From: Candidatus Woesearchaeota archaeon
GTDB taxonomy: Archaea; Nanobdellota; Nanobdellia; Woesearchaeales; UBA10216
DNA length: 64,000 nt
Assembly (NCBI GenBank): GCA_016180195.1
Contig: JACPBS010000005.1
Location: forward strand, 44,262-108,261
Direction of reading: 5' to 3'
Below, piece by piece: positions 47,901 to 56,261 of the stretch (positions within the stretch are counted from its first letter, which is position 1; the number at the start of each line of letters is the position of its first letter). Both the position numbers and the translations under genes were made by a program. The notes below the pieces were generated by a model, which saw nothing but the letters and a program-made list of their open reading frames with translations, ran no database searches and was not told the origin of the DNA.

Positions 47901-48880
47901 TTTTTCCCCACTTCTGATGTTGGCATCATCTCTACAAGAAGCACTCGCGGGACTTGATCTCCGTTTGCTGTTTCAAATGTCTTGTATGATCCGAACATCA
48001 GGAGTCCTCTTTGCATGCCTTTCTTTATCAGAGGGCTTTCCTTGCATGCGAGCGCGAACGTTGCCCCGCCTGCTTTCGATATCTTGCTCCCCACCATCAG
48101 GATCTTTGAAGGAAGCTTGGCTGATCCCGGGATTTTTCCGGCAAGGCTTACAAACCATCCTAGTGCGGGAAGCGCTGTTGAGCACGCAGTGCCCCCCAGT
48201 CCTGTGAGGCCCCCTACGAGCAGGAGGTCTTTTAGCTTGTCGGGCTTGACTGATATGAATACTATTGATTGTGGCTGGGTTTCCAGATCGATCTGGTATA
48301 CTTGCCCATCTTCATTTCTTGCGCCTCCGCTCAGAAAGTCCCAGTATGTGGTTTGTGCTCCTCTGGAGTCTTTGACATAATTGTTCTTCAGGAAGATGTT
48401 GAACTCCTCGAATTTTTCCTTTTTGTATGTTACCTGGCTGTCGAACTCTATCTGGCTGCATACCACGCATTTTGATGAGTCGTCGTAGTTCCCGAACGGG
48501 TCTATTTCCCCCTCTCCCAGGTATTTCCAGCACCGGTATAGCTCATCGGCAACTGCCTTCTGCATGTAGTGATTTGGGTTGTCATTGAATCTTCTGTAGT
48601 TGACGTTATCTTTTTGGTACGTTTTCCCGTTGTATGCGTAGATCCCGTCCTCTTTTATCTTCACGTAGTGTGTTTCGCATTTGAGGTCGTTTATTATCGG
48701 TGATTCCAATCCGAAGAATTTGGTTCCTGCCATTGTTGTTGCGGACATGCTGCACATTAGGTTCTGGCCTTGCCCGGATAAGATGGGGATTATTGTGTAT
48801 ACCAGGCCAAGAAGCGTGAAGAATATGATGGCAAATAATATTGTAGAGAATAGCGGGTTTCCATCTTGTGCTTTTTTCAT
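47879..48880 (-). CDS. Membrane-anchored extracytoplasmic protein (paralog of previous gene)
   Basis: N-terminal TM; ADELYRCWKYLGEGEIDPFGNYDDSSKCVVCSQIEF. Confidence 0.78.
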   Translation of the reverse strand: MKKAQDGNPLFSTILFAIIFFTLLGLVYTIIPILSGQGQNLMCSMSATTMAGTKFFGLESPIINDLKCETHYVKIKEDGIYAYNGKTYQKDNVNYRRFNDNPNHYMQKAVADELYRCWKYLGEGEIDPFGNYDDSSKCVVCSQIEFDSQVTYKKEKFEEFNIFLKNNYVKDSRGAQTTYWDFLSGGARNEDGQVYQIDLETQPQSIVFISVKPDKLKDLLLVGGLTGLGGTACSTALPALGWFVSLAGKIPGSAKLPSKILMVGSKISKAGGATFALACKESPLIKKGMQRGLLMFGSYKTFETANGDQVPRVLLVEMMPTSEVGKKCEKLYG

Positions 48881-48996
48881 TTGGGCAATAATGCAGATAG
48901 AAGGTCTTTGTATATCGTAATTAGGGCGATGAAGGCTGCCACGGCTATTATCAGTATCACCAGCATCTGGAAGTTGATTTCACCTCTTTTTTGCAT
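48877..48996 (-). CDS. 39 aa pilin-like protein (absent from the ORF track), first gene of the cluster
   Basis: Own translation: MQKRGEINFQMLVILIIAVAAFIALITIYKDLLSALLPK*. Confidence 0.7.
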   Translation of the reverse strand: MQKRGEINFQMLVILIIAVAAFIALITIYKDLLSALLPK

Positions 48997-49037
48997 TGGT
49001 CGGTTCTCGGTTCAGCTTTATTTAATATTTTCGGAAA

Positions 49038-49124
49038 ATTAGTAAGTGACAAAAGAGCTTATAATAATCGCTTACTAATATTTGTCAGACATGAGTAATC
49101 CATAAAATTGTCATGTCTGACAAA
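49038..49124. promoter_or_regulatory. Two inverted repeats upstream of and overlapping the start codon of the 638 aa gene
   Basis: ATTAGTAAG (49038-49046)/CTTACTAAT (49071-49079), 9 bp perfect; TTTGTCAGACATGA (49081-49094)/TCATGTCTGACAAA (49111-49124), 14 bp perfect. ATG at 49113 is inside the last arm. Confidence 0.85.
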
Positions 49125-51029
49125 AAGTTTTTATTAATCCTTGCGTATGGGCCCAATATGGGCCTTGAGGAAATGCTTGCCCGTTCGAGGGTTTATGCCG
49201 AGCCGTTGCTTGGCAGGGCTGTTAAATGCATAGACTCTGTTGTGGATTGGTGTTGCAATAACGATGTCTACGCTGCAATGGGGGCTGCATCGGTTGTTGG
49301 AGCTGTCCTATATGCGTTGTTTTCCAGGGTTAGGGTTCCTGATCCTGATATCATGTCTTTGACAGGCTTATTGTTTGCAGGTTTGATTTCTTATTTTTAT
49401 TTTCATGATGAGTATACTTTAAGGAAGCTGGGCGTGAAAAGGGGCTGCCTTGATTTTTCCAGGTTTTCCAAGAACGATCATGGCAAGAATTGTCTCCTTC
49501 AGCTTTGGGACTCGCCATATGAAAACCAGGGTGCGTGGTCCATAATACCTGCTGCATATGCGCTTTCGAGTTCGGTTGTGGTAACTGAAGGAGCACTTCT
49601 TAACGCAGGAGTGGCTTACGTCTCGTCGTATGTAATTTTGAGTGCTTTAAGGTGTGTGTTGCATTCTGATTTGATCATCCCTGCTGTTTGGGAGTCGTAT
49701 GCTTCATTGAGATGGAAGAAGGGCTCTGCAAATTACATATCTGAATTGGAGAAGCTGGTTGAAAGATATCCTTATCCTAATTTTAAATTGATGATTGCAG
49801 ATTCCTATCATGAGGCTGGAATGCCTGATAAAGCGTTTAATGTCGCAAGATCCATCATGGGGAAAATGGTATTGCCGAGGTTCAGTATGTGGTTTATTAA
49901 TGATCACTTGGTTAACACGCTAACCAGCCACCACAGGAATATTGAAGGTTACAGCCCCCGCATGGAATCCTTTTTTTATCTGACAATGGTTTTGGATGAG
50001 CTGGGTGTTGATGGATCTTCACATATAGAGGCCATGTCGGGAAGGTTTGGCTCGGTCGAGTCAGGTCTTCTTGGTTTCTGGTATTATCATGAAAAAGGAA
50101 ACAAGGAAGGGATGCAGAGGCATCTGGAGAGGGTTCTTGGCATTGCTTATGATGATTCGGAGCATTTTGCAAGGGAGCATTTTCCAGGAGGAAGGGTTTT
50201 CAGGTTTTCTCCATCGCATATGAGGGATGATTTCGTGGTGAGGGTTGGTGATGAGCCTGAGCTGAGGTTCGAGTTTTCAATGTCAGGTAAGGCCTATGAA
50301 TTGCTTAAAGGCTCTGATCGTTATGCAGCAACCGAGCCTCTTTTTATGGGCAGGATTTCCGAAGATTCGGTTCTTGTAAGGTCGCAGTTAAGGGGGGAGA
50401 CGCTTTATGATTGCCTGAAAAGCGGAACTGCTGGCTTTGATGACGTGGTTTCGTCATGGGAGCTGACAAGGGCTATCCACAGGCATTTTGTGGGTATTCC
50501 CGGGCTGGCTTATCTTAGGCCTTCTGAGAAGCTGAGGCAGGTTTTGTCTTCAGCCTCATTTGCAGGTAATGCAGGGGAGTTCCTTTTTGCATTTTCAGAG
50601 GTTGCTGAATCCTGTGTCCAAGGGGAGATTGTTTTTAACACTGACGGGCATCCGGGAAACCGTATAATGTCAGGTAAAAAGATAGGGATAATTGATCTAC
50701 AAAACAAGGGTCTTGTCCCTGCTGAGTACGAGGCCGCGAATTATAGATATGTCATATCTCCTGAATTAAGGAAGGAGGAGGATGGGTTTCTGATTCTCAA
50801 TGGCATTGATCCTGTTGCTTACTATGTTCAGGCTGTCATCAAGGATCTTTCATTGTGCGTTTGGTTTTCCAAAGATGGCAGGGAGAGGGCTGTCGAGAGG
50901 GTTCATGATGCGGTTTATGCGATAAAGCAGGTTAAGGATTTTTCGCCATTGTTTTATTCCAGGCATAGCAGGAGCTTTGAAAGAACCTTGTCAGGATTGA
51001 GTATGCTTGAGGAAGACCTGGCTGCCTAG
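49113..51029 (+). CDS. Membrane protein with TM segments, repeat-like middle and C-terminal kinase/phosphotransferase-like motif
   Basis: TM segments near the N-terminus; C-terminal GEIVFNTDGHPGNRIMSGKKIGIIDLQNKG resembles the DxxxxN...ID catalytic loop of APH/UbiB-like kinases. Confidence 0.75.
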   Translation: MSDKKFLLILAYGPNMGLEEMLARSRVYAEPLLGRAVKCIDSVVDWCCNNDVYAAMGAASVVGAVLYALFSRVRVPDPDIMSLTGLLFAGLISYFYFHDEYTLRKLGVKRGCLDFSRFSKNDHGKNCLLQLWDSPYENQGAWSIIPAAYALSSSVVVTEGALLNAGVAYVSSYVILSALRCVLHSDLIIPAVWESYASLRWKKGSANYISELEKLVERYPYPNFKLMIADSYHEAGMPDKAFNVARSIMGKMVLPRFSMWFINDHLVNTLTSHHRNIEGYSPRMESFFYLTMVLDELGVDGSSHIEAMSGRFGSVESGLLGFWYYHEKGNKEGMQRHLERVLGIAYDDSEHFAREHFPGGRVFRFSPSHMRDDFVVRVGDEPELRFEFSMSGKAYELLKGSDRYAATEPLFMGRISEDSVLVRSQLRGETLYDCLKSGTAGFDDVVSSWELTRAIHRHFVGIPGLAYLRPSEKLRQVLSSASFAGNAGEFLFAFSEVAESCVQGEIVFNTDGHPGNRIMSGKKIGIIDLQNKGLVPAEYEAANYRYVISPELRKEEDGFLILNGIDPVAYYVQAVIKDLSLCVWFSKDGRERAVERVHDAVYAIKQVKDFSPLFYSRHSRSFERTLSGLSMLEEDLAA

Positions 51030-51919
51030 GCGTTTATGGCTATCAGGGTTGCTGAAAGATTGGAAATCTCATCAATTTGCCTCAGGATAAGGCAGGCAAT
51101 CATGCTTCCTTCCCTTACCCGTCTTTTTGCCTTTTCATCCTGTTTCATCCCCATTGCTTCTTGAAGTTTTTTGTAGTCGAATTTATAGTATAGCTCATAA
51201 TATGTTCTCAGGAGCCTGTTGTTTGCTGCTATCAGGTCTTTCTCGATCGAATCCACTTCTTTGCTTTGTGATATCTCATGGATTATTTCCTTGTAGGTAT
51301 CGCATATTTTTTCCAGGTTCCATACTATAACGTATGCAAAGGTGGTTTTCCTGTAGTCCTTGAATCCTTTCTTGTTGAGCATCCTTTCGCAGAAGTTGCA
51401 GAGCTGGTTATTGGTCTGTTCGAGCGCAAGGAGTTCTTTAAGTTCTTCCTTTTTCTTCAGGCCCAGGTAGTCTGTTATTCCTTCGCCAAGGGCCATTGTG
51501 ACCAGGAAGGCGCGTCTCAATATTGTGTCGAATTCGCTCTCGAGTTCCTGTGCTATGCTCCGTATCACTGTCCTATTTCCGGACTGCTCGGTTATGGCAA
51601 AGCCTACAAACACCTCTTTCACTAGGTCTTGTATTATTTTTGCTGTTGCTTGCGTTTCGTAGAGTATTTCTATTTCATCATATCCGCTTTTCTGTATTGC
51701 TGAAATGGCCCATCTTTGCACTTCTTTTCCGATGTCTTGCTTTATCATTATGCTCGTTTTTTCTATGTCAATGCTTTTTCTTGCTGTTGCCACAAGCTTG
51801 TCGAATTTTTCCTCTATCTCCAGTTCATCCCCCTTCTTTATGCCCAGTTTTTTTGCCCATTTGCTTGGCAGGGAAACAACGAGTGTTTTGCCTGCTAGCT
51901 GTATGACTTTTCTTTTCAT
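51026..51919 (-). CDS. AbrB/SpoVT-PhoU fused regulator, paralog 2
   Basis: VIQLAGKTLVVSLPSKWAKKLGIKKGDELEIEE N-terminus, then helical PhoU-like region. Confidence 0.88.
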   Translation of the reverse strand: MKRKVIQLAGKTLVVSLPSKWAKKLGIKKGDELEIEEKFDKLVATARKSIDIEKTSIMIKQDIGKEVQRWAISAIQKSGYDEIEILYETQATAKIIQDLVKEVFVGFAITEQSGNRTVIRSIAQELESEFDTILRRAFLVTMALGEGITDYLGLKKKEELKELLALEQTNNQLCNFCERMLNKKGFKDYRKTTFAYVIVWNLEKICDTYKEIIHEISQSKEVDSIEKDLIAANNRLLRTYYELYYKFDYKKLQEAMGMKQDEKAKRRVREGSMIACLILRQIDEISNLSATLIAINA

Positions 51920-52075
51920 CTGTTGATTTATTCGGGTTATAGTATATAAATCTTCCTAAAATATATAATTATATTCCCATATATAACAATTATCCCAAAG
52001 ATATATATCTTTTTTGAATGATTTACGGTTTGAGGTGATAATCATGAAAAGGAAAGATCTTGTTATCTTAATCAT

Positions 52076-52468
52076 ATGAGCAGGAAAACCAGGATTCCTG
52101 TCTCTACTATTTATGACAGGTTGAAGTCTTTTGAAGGTGTCCTGATCCGGAAGAATTCATCCCTTCTCAATTTTTCAAAGCTGGGCTTTGTTGTTCGTGC
52201 CCTTGTGATTTTTTCTGTCGAGAAGTCTCAAAGGGACGAGTTTTCATCATGCCTGCTGAAGAATAATAACGTCAATTCCCTTTATAGGATAAATAACGGC
52301 TATGATTTCGTTGCTGAAATACTCCACAAGGATATTAATGACCTGGAGCATTTCATGGATTCGCTGGTGGAGAGGTTTAAGGTCAGGGAGAGGAAAACCT
52401 TTTTTGTCATCGATGAGCTGAAAAAGGAGGGCTTTCTTACTGATGAGAACTTCCTCGACATCATTTAA
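52076..52468 (+). CDS. Lrp/AsnC-like transcriptional regulator; N-terminus possibly supplied by an upstream overlapping ORF (52044-52079)
   Basis: SRKTRIPVSTIYDRLKSFEGVLIRKNSSLLNFSKLGFVVRALVIF is HTH plus RAM-like; see finding on frameshift. Confidence 0.75.
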   Translation: MSRKTRIPVSTIYDRLKSFEGVLIRKNSSLLNFSKLGFVVRALVIFSVEKSQRDEFSSCLLKNNNVNSLYRINNGYDFVAEILHKDINDLEHFMDSLVERFKVRERKTFFVIDELKKEGFLTDENFLDII

Positions 52469-54020
52469 TTAGCTCGTTGAGATCCTGCGGGTCAGGCTTT
52501 TGTTCGGGCTTTTTTTCCTTCCCCTTCAGCTTAGCAGCCGCTATTGCCAGTATTATTATTGCGACTGCCGAAACCCCAAAAATTATCGATATTGTCTTGG
52601 CTTGGTTTATCTCCTTCTTGATGTCAAGGTCCATTGAATTCTCTTTTTCCGGGGCTTCCTCCTTTTTTCTTTCCTGCTTTGTACTTGGTTCTTGCAGGCC
52701 TGAAGTATTGTTGATGGTTATTGAGAATGTTCTTGTGTCAATGAATTTCTGGTAATATTCGCTTTTGTACCTTAAGATTGTGCTTACATTATATGCTCCA
52801 GGTTCCCTTTCGAATTCATAAGCATATTCTTTGTGGCTTAATCCTTCTATTTTTACCTCGCTCTGGTTTCCTGAAATCATCCCTCTCGCATTGAAGGAAA
52901 GGTCGTAGAATGTATGGTTCGAAGGATTTACAATGAATACTGACAGTTTCCCTTTTCCGCTTTCAAAGGAAGTTCTCCCGATCCTGGCATAAAGCTCCTT
53001 GAATGTGATGTTTATGGGAATGTTTGTCTCTATAGAGTCTGTCAGCCCGTCGTATGAAAACCTGGCCGATGCCTTTATCGTGTAATTCCCCGAGAATTGG
53101 GCCAGGACCCTGTTATTGATGGCTATGCTCTCGTTATCCCCCATTTGCCCCTTTAGAATGAGGGTGTTGTCTGTTCTGGTTAGGCTGTTGTCGCTTTTCA
53201 TTATTTTGAGCTCTTTTGGTATGTTTATGGTGAAGTATTCAATGCTTATGTTCTTTTTTGAGCGAAGGTTGAGGTCAATGGGGATCTCTGAACCGAGTTC
53301 TGTTACGGATGATACGTTATGTTCTATCTCAAGGGGGTATGGGTTTACTGTTATTGTTGTTATGGCCTCTTCCCTCGAGTTCCTTTGTCCGTTATGGTAG
53401 TCTATAGTTGCCCTGGAGATGAATGTAAGGTTTTTCAGTGGCCTGACTGTATAGGTGCACTGTACTTTCTCGTTCGGCTCCAGCCTGCCCTTCCATGTTA
53501 TGTTATTGAGCAGGATGTTGCAGTCGGATGTAGTGTACGCGTCGAATTCGCTCGGGAACTGGTCGTAGAATGTCACGCCTTCTGCTTCCTTGTCAGCAAC
53601 ATTCTGGAACACAGTTCTGATCTTGTACTCATGCCCCGTGATCATTGTATCGGAGATGTTCCTCGAGATGTTGATCTTGGCAAGGTTTATTTCAATCAAG
53701 ATAAGCGCCTTGTTTACGACAACATTGTTGAGCGAGTAGTTGTAATGGCTGAAGGAATATCCTTTGAAGCATATGTTATAACCAAGGTCTATCTTGCAGG
53801 TGTTATTCTGGACTATTATTCTTCCTTCATTCGTGTTTGCTATTAGCTTGTCCTCATTAGCAAATTCCACTGTGAAGTTTTTTCCGTCTGGAAAGAGGTA
53901 TTTTGGGCCTTCAAGGACAAATCCATCAAATACCTTTTCAGTATAGGGCACTGCTTCTGCCAGGCCTGTGAAAATGAGTGCTGCTATAGCCATGGACAAA
54001 AAAACGCTTTTTATACCCAT
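52461..54020 (-). CDS. Secreted/membrane-anchored beta-sandwich (CARDB/DUF11-like) surface protein
   Basis: Signal peptide MGIKSVFLSMAIAALIFTGLAEA; Ig-like repeats (TYTVRPLKNLTFISRATIDY); C-terminal TM IIFGVSAVAIIILAIAAAKL plus K-rich tail. Confidence 0.8.
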   Translation of the reverse strand: MGIKSVFLSMAIAALIFTGLAEAVPYTEKVFDGFVLEGPKYLFPDGKNFTVEFANEDKLIANTNEGRIIVQNNTCKIDLGYNICFKGYSFSHYNYSLNNVVVNKALILIEINLAKINISRNISDTMITGHEYKIRTVFQNVADKEAEGVTFYDQFPSEFDAYTTSDCNILLNNITWKGRLEPNEKVQCTYTVRPLKNLTFISRATIDYHNGQRNSREEAITTITVNPYPLEIEHNVSSVTELGSEIPIDLNLRSKKNISIEYFTINIPKELKIMKSDNSLTRTDNTLILKGQMGDNESIAINNRVLAQFSGNYTIKASARFSYDGLTDSIETNIPINITFKELYARIGRTSFESGKGKLSVFIVNPSNHTFYDLSFNARGMISGNQSEVKIEGLSHKEYAYEFEREPGAYNVSTILRYKSEYYQKFIDTRTFSITINNTSGLQEPSTKQERKKEEAPEKENSMDLDIKKEINQAKTISIIFGVSAVAIIILAIAAAKLKGKEKKPEQKPDPQDLNELIK

Positions 54021-54061
54021 AATTACGAAAGCCCGGGTTTTATATATAAAATTTACTCGGT

Positions 54062-54487
54062 TTATCCGGTGCTTCCGAAGCCGCCTCTTGATTTCCCCAT
54101 GGTTTCCTTTTCTTCCCAGTCGAACTTTCCTATCTTTACGAATACGCCCTGGGCTATCCTGTCCCCTTTTCTTATTATTGCATCCCTGTCTGTATGGTTG
54201 TAAACCTGCACCTTTATCTCGTCATTGTCCCCGCAGTAGTCATTGTCTATTATCCCGATTCCGTGTGGCTTTATGAGGCCGTGTTTTCTGGGGGTTGAGC
54301 TTCTTAGGGCGATCAGGAGCATGTAGCCTTCAGGAGCTTCAACTATTATGTTTCCGGGTATAAGGGCTATCTCCTTTGGCTTTATCACGGTTTCCTCCCT
54401 GCAGAATATGTCAAAGCCAACGCTTCCTTTTGTTTGATAGATTGGCAATGGAAGCGACTTGTCTATTCTCTTTATGCGTGCTTTCAT
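54062..54487 (-). CDS. dut: dUTP diphosphatase-like protein
   Basis: KGSVGFDIFCRE, ALRSSTPRKHGLIKPHGIGIIDNDYCGDNDEIKVQVYN, RIAQGVFVKI, C-terminal RGGFGSTG. Confidence 0.95.
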   Translation of the reverse strand: MKARIKRIDKSLPLPIYQTKGSVGFDIFCREETVIKPKEIALIPGNIIVEAPEGYMLLIALRSSTPRKHGLIKPHGIGIIDNDYCGDNDEIKVQVYNHTDRDAIIRKGDRIAQGVFVKIGKFDWEEKETMGKSRGGFGSTG

Positions 54488-54877
54488 TTAAAACTCCATG
54501 AATTCCGATTTTGTTGCATTAAAGAATTTTTTTGTTGTTTCCACTGCTTTTTTGCTGTCAAAATCCTTGCAAGTATAGATTATCAATGAAACAAATCTTG
54601 AGCTTGTCCAGACATAGACAGAAATCCCTGAATCGATCAGAGGAACAAAAGCGTCATAGCCTTTGTTTTCTTCTTTTCCCTTCCCGCCTGGAGAGAAAAT
54701 TATTGGCTTTCCATATGCCTTCAGTTTAAGGTCTGCCGTTATCTTGCTAAAATAATCCTGAATGGTATTTTTGTCAACAGCTATCGAATAAATCAGTTCA
54801 ATCATCAATCTCTTCCTTGTAACATTGGGCGCCAGGTTTTTCATCATCAATTTAATCAGCTTAAAGTGGTTGGCCAA
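54488..54877 (-). CDS. SpeD/AdoMet-decarboxylase-like protein with altered active site
   Basis: PLIDSGISVYVWTSSRFVSLIIYTCKDFDSKKAVETTKKFF aligns with SpeD ESHxxxHTxPE...TC. Confidence 0.55.
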   Translation of the reverse strand: MANHFKLIKLMMKNLAPNVTRKRLMIELIYSIAVDKNTIQDYFSKITADLKLKAYGKPIIFSPGGKGKEENKGYDAFVPLIDSGISVYVWTSSRFVSLIIYTCKDFDSKKAVETTKKFFNATKSEFMEF

Positions 54878-54889
54878 GCAAGATTTTTA

Positions 54890-55342
54890 TTACTTCTTGA
54901 TCAGCTTTTCAAGCTCCTTCTGGAAGCTTTCCAGGTCTGCGAATTCGCGGTAGACTGATGCGAACCTTATGTATGCGACCTTGTCCAGGTTTTTGAGTTT
55001 TTTCATCACCAATTCCCCGATTTCCTTGCTGCTTACTTCCTTGCCTTCGCTTTTCCTGATTTCCGATTCTATCTCATCGGCAGCTTTTTCGATGCTTTCG
55101 ATACTTACCGGCCTTTTCTCGCAGGCTTTGTGTATGCCTGCGAATAGCTTTTTCCTTTCGAACTGCTCCCTTCTTCCATCCTTCTTGACAACTGCGATGT
55201 CGATGTTTTCAACGCGCTCGAAGCTTGTGAACCTTTTCTCGCATTTCAGGCATTCCCTTCGCCTCCGGGTTATTCCGACAGCGTCATCATCCCTCTTGTC
55301 AGTTACCTTTGTTTCCGAATAGCCGCAGTATGGGCACCTCAT
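54890..55342 (-). CDS. nrdR: Transcriptional repressor NrdR
   Basis: MRCPYCGYSETKVTDKRDDDAVGITRRRRECLKCEKRFTSFERVE plus ATP-cone. Confidence 0.96.
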   Translation of the reverse strand: MRCPYCGYSETKVTDKRDDDAVGITRRRRECLKCEKRFTSFERVENIDIAVVKKDGRREQFERKKLFAGIHKACEKRPVSIESIEKAADEIESEIRKSEGKEVSSKEIGELVMKKLKNLDKVAYIRFASVYREFADLESFQKELEKLIKK

Positions 55343-55896
55343 TCCATTTCACCTGTTTCCTGGTGCCTATACACAGGCTCCTTTTCATGTATGCTTGATA
55401 TTCTGTTTTGCAGCACTGCCATTGAATAAAGCAATGATGAGAGCCTGTTGGCATAAGCCAGCAGTTCTTTTCTGAGTTTTAATTTTTTTGATGCGGTTAC
55501 AAGCCTTCTTTCAGCCCTCCTTGATACAGCCCTTGCCAGGTGGATGATTGCAGATCCCTTTGTTCCTCCAGGTATTATGAATCTTTGCTGCTTTCCGGTT
55601 ATTGACTCAATCAGTCTTATGCCTTCTTCTATTGATGATACATGCTTTTTGTTTATGTGGGGATAGACGGGTTGGCTTAGGCCGGATATTTCTGCGCATA
55701 CGGTGTGCAGGTCGTTTTGTATTCGTTCAAGTGTTCTTCTTGTTGGGTTGTCAATGCAGAATTCCGCTGCCAGGCCAAGGATGCAGTTCAGCTCATCATA
55801 TTCCCCTAACACCTCAATGATCGAATCGTCTTTGGATAGTGTTTCCTTGCCTTTTATGCGGGTTTCCCCGAGGTCGCCTGTTTTGTTTGTTTTCAT
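55339..55896 (-). CDS. Cob(I)alamin adenosyltransferase (PduO type)
   Basis: KTGDLGETRIKGKETLSKDDSIIEVLGEYDELNCILGLA; FIIPGGTKGSAIIHLARAVSRRAERRLV. Confidence 0.92.
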   Translation of the reverse strand: MKTNKTGDLGETRIKGKETLSKDDSIIEVLGEYDELNCILGLAAEFCIDNPTRRTLERIQNDLHTVCAEISGLSQPVYPHINKKHVSSIEEGIRLIESITGKQQRFIIPGGTKGSAIIHLARAVSRRAERRLVTASKKLKLRKELLAYANRLSSLLYSMAVLQNRISSIHEKEPVYRHQETGEME

Positions 55897-56246
55897 CTTA
55901 TAGAGTAGTAGTCAGGGCTTGCTTTTTTTTGTTCCCTTACAATCCTGATCAGCGAATATGTATCGATGCTGATCCTTATCAGGGTTAGTGCGGATTTTTG
56001 CCCCAGGTATATCAGGAACGCGGTGTTAAGCGCCAATATGTTGAGCCCTGCAGCAGCAAGCAGCATGTGAATCCCTGCTGCAACATCAATTCCGCTCGCA
56101 AGGTCTTTTGAGATGAGAATGAATGTTAGCCCTTTTAATGCAAGATAAATCCCTGCGTAAGCAAGTATGCTTTTTGGGATCACGGCTGCAAGCAGCAGTG
56201 ACAAAAACGCGAGCATGTCGAGTATTCCAAGGGTCTTGAACAGCAT
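55893..56246 (-). CDS. Hypothetical multi-TM protein
   Basis: 117 aa hydrophobic ORF between nrdJ and the adenosyltransferase. Confidence 0.65.
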   Translation of the reverse strand: MLFKTLGILDMLAFLSLLLAAVIPKSILAYAGIYLALKGLTFILISKDLASGIDVAAGIHMLLAAAGLNILALNTAFLIYLGQKSALTLIRISIDTYSLIRIVREQKKASPDYYSIR

Positions 56247-56261
56247 ATCAGCTCACCTTTT

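Noticed and set aside
42407-48996. Calling the cluster a complete type IV pilus or archaellum locus
   Set aside because: No PilB/FlaI-type ATPase, no FlaJ/TadC platform and no prepilin peptidase in the window; only pilin-like N-termini are visible.
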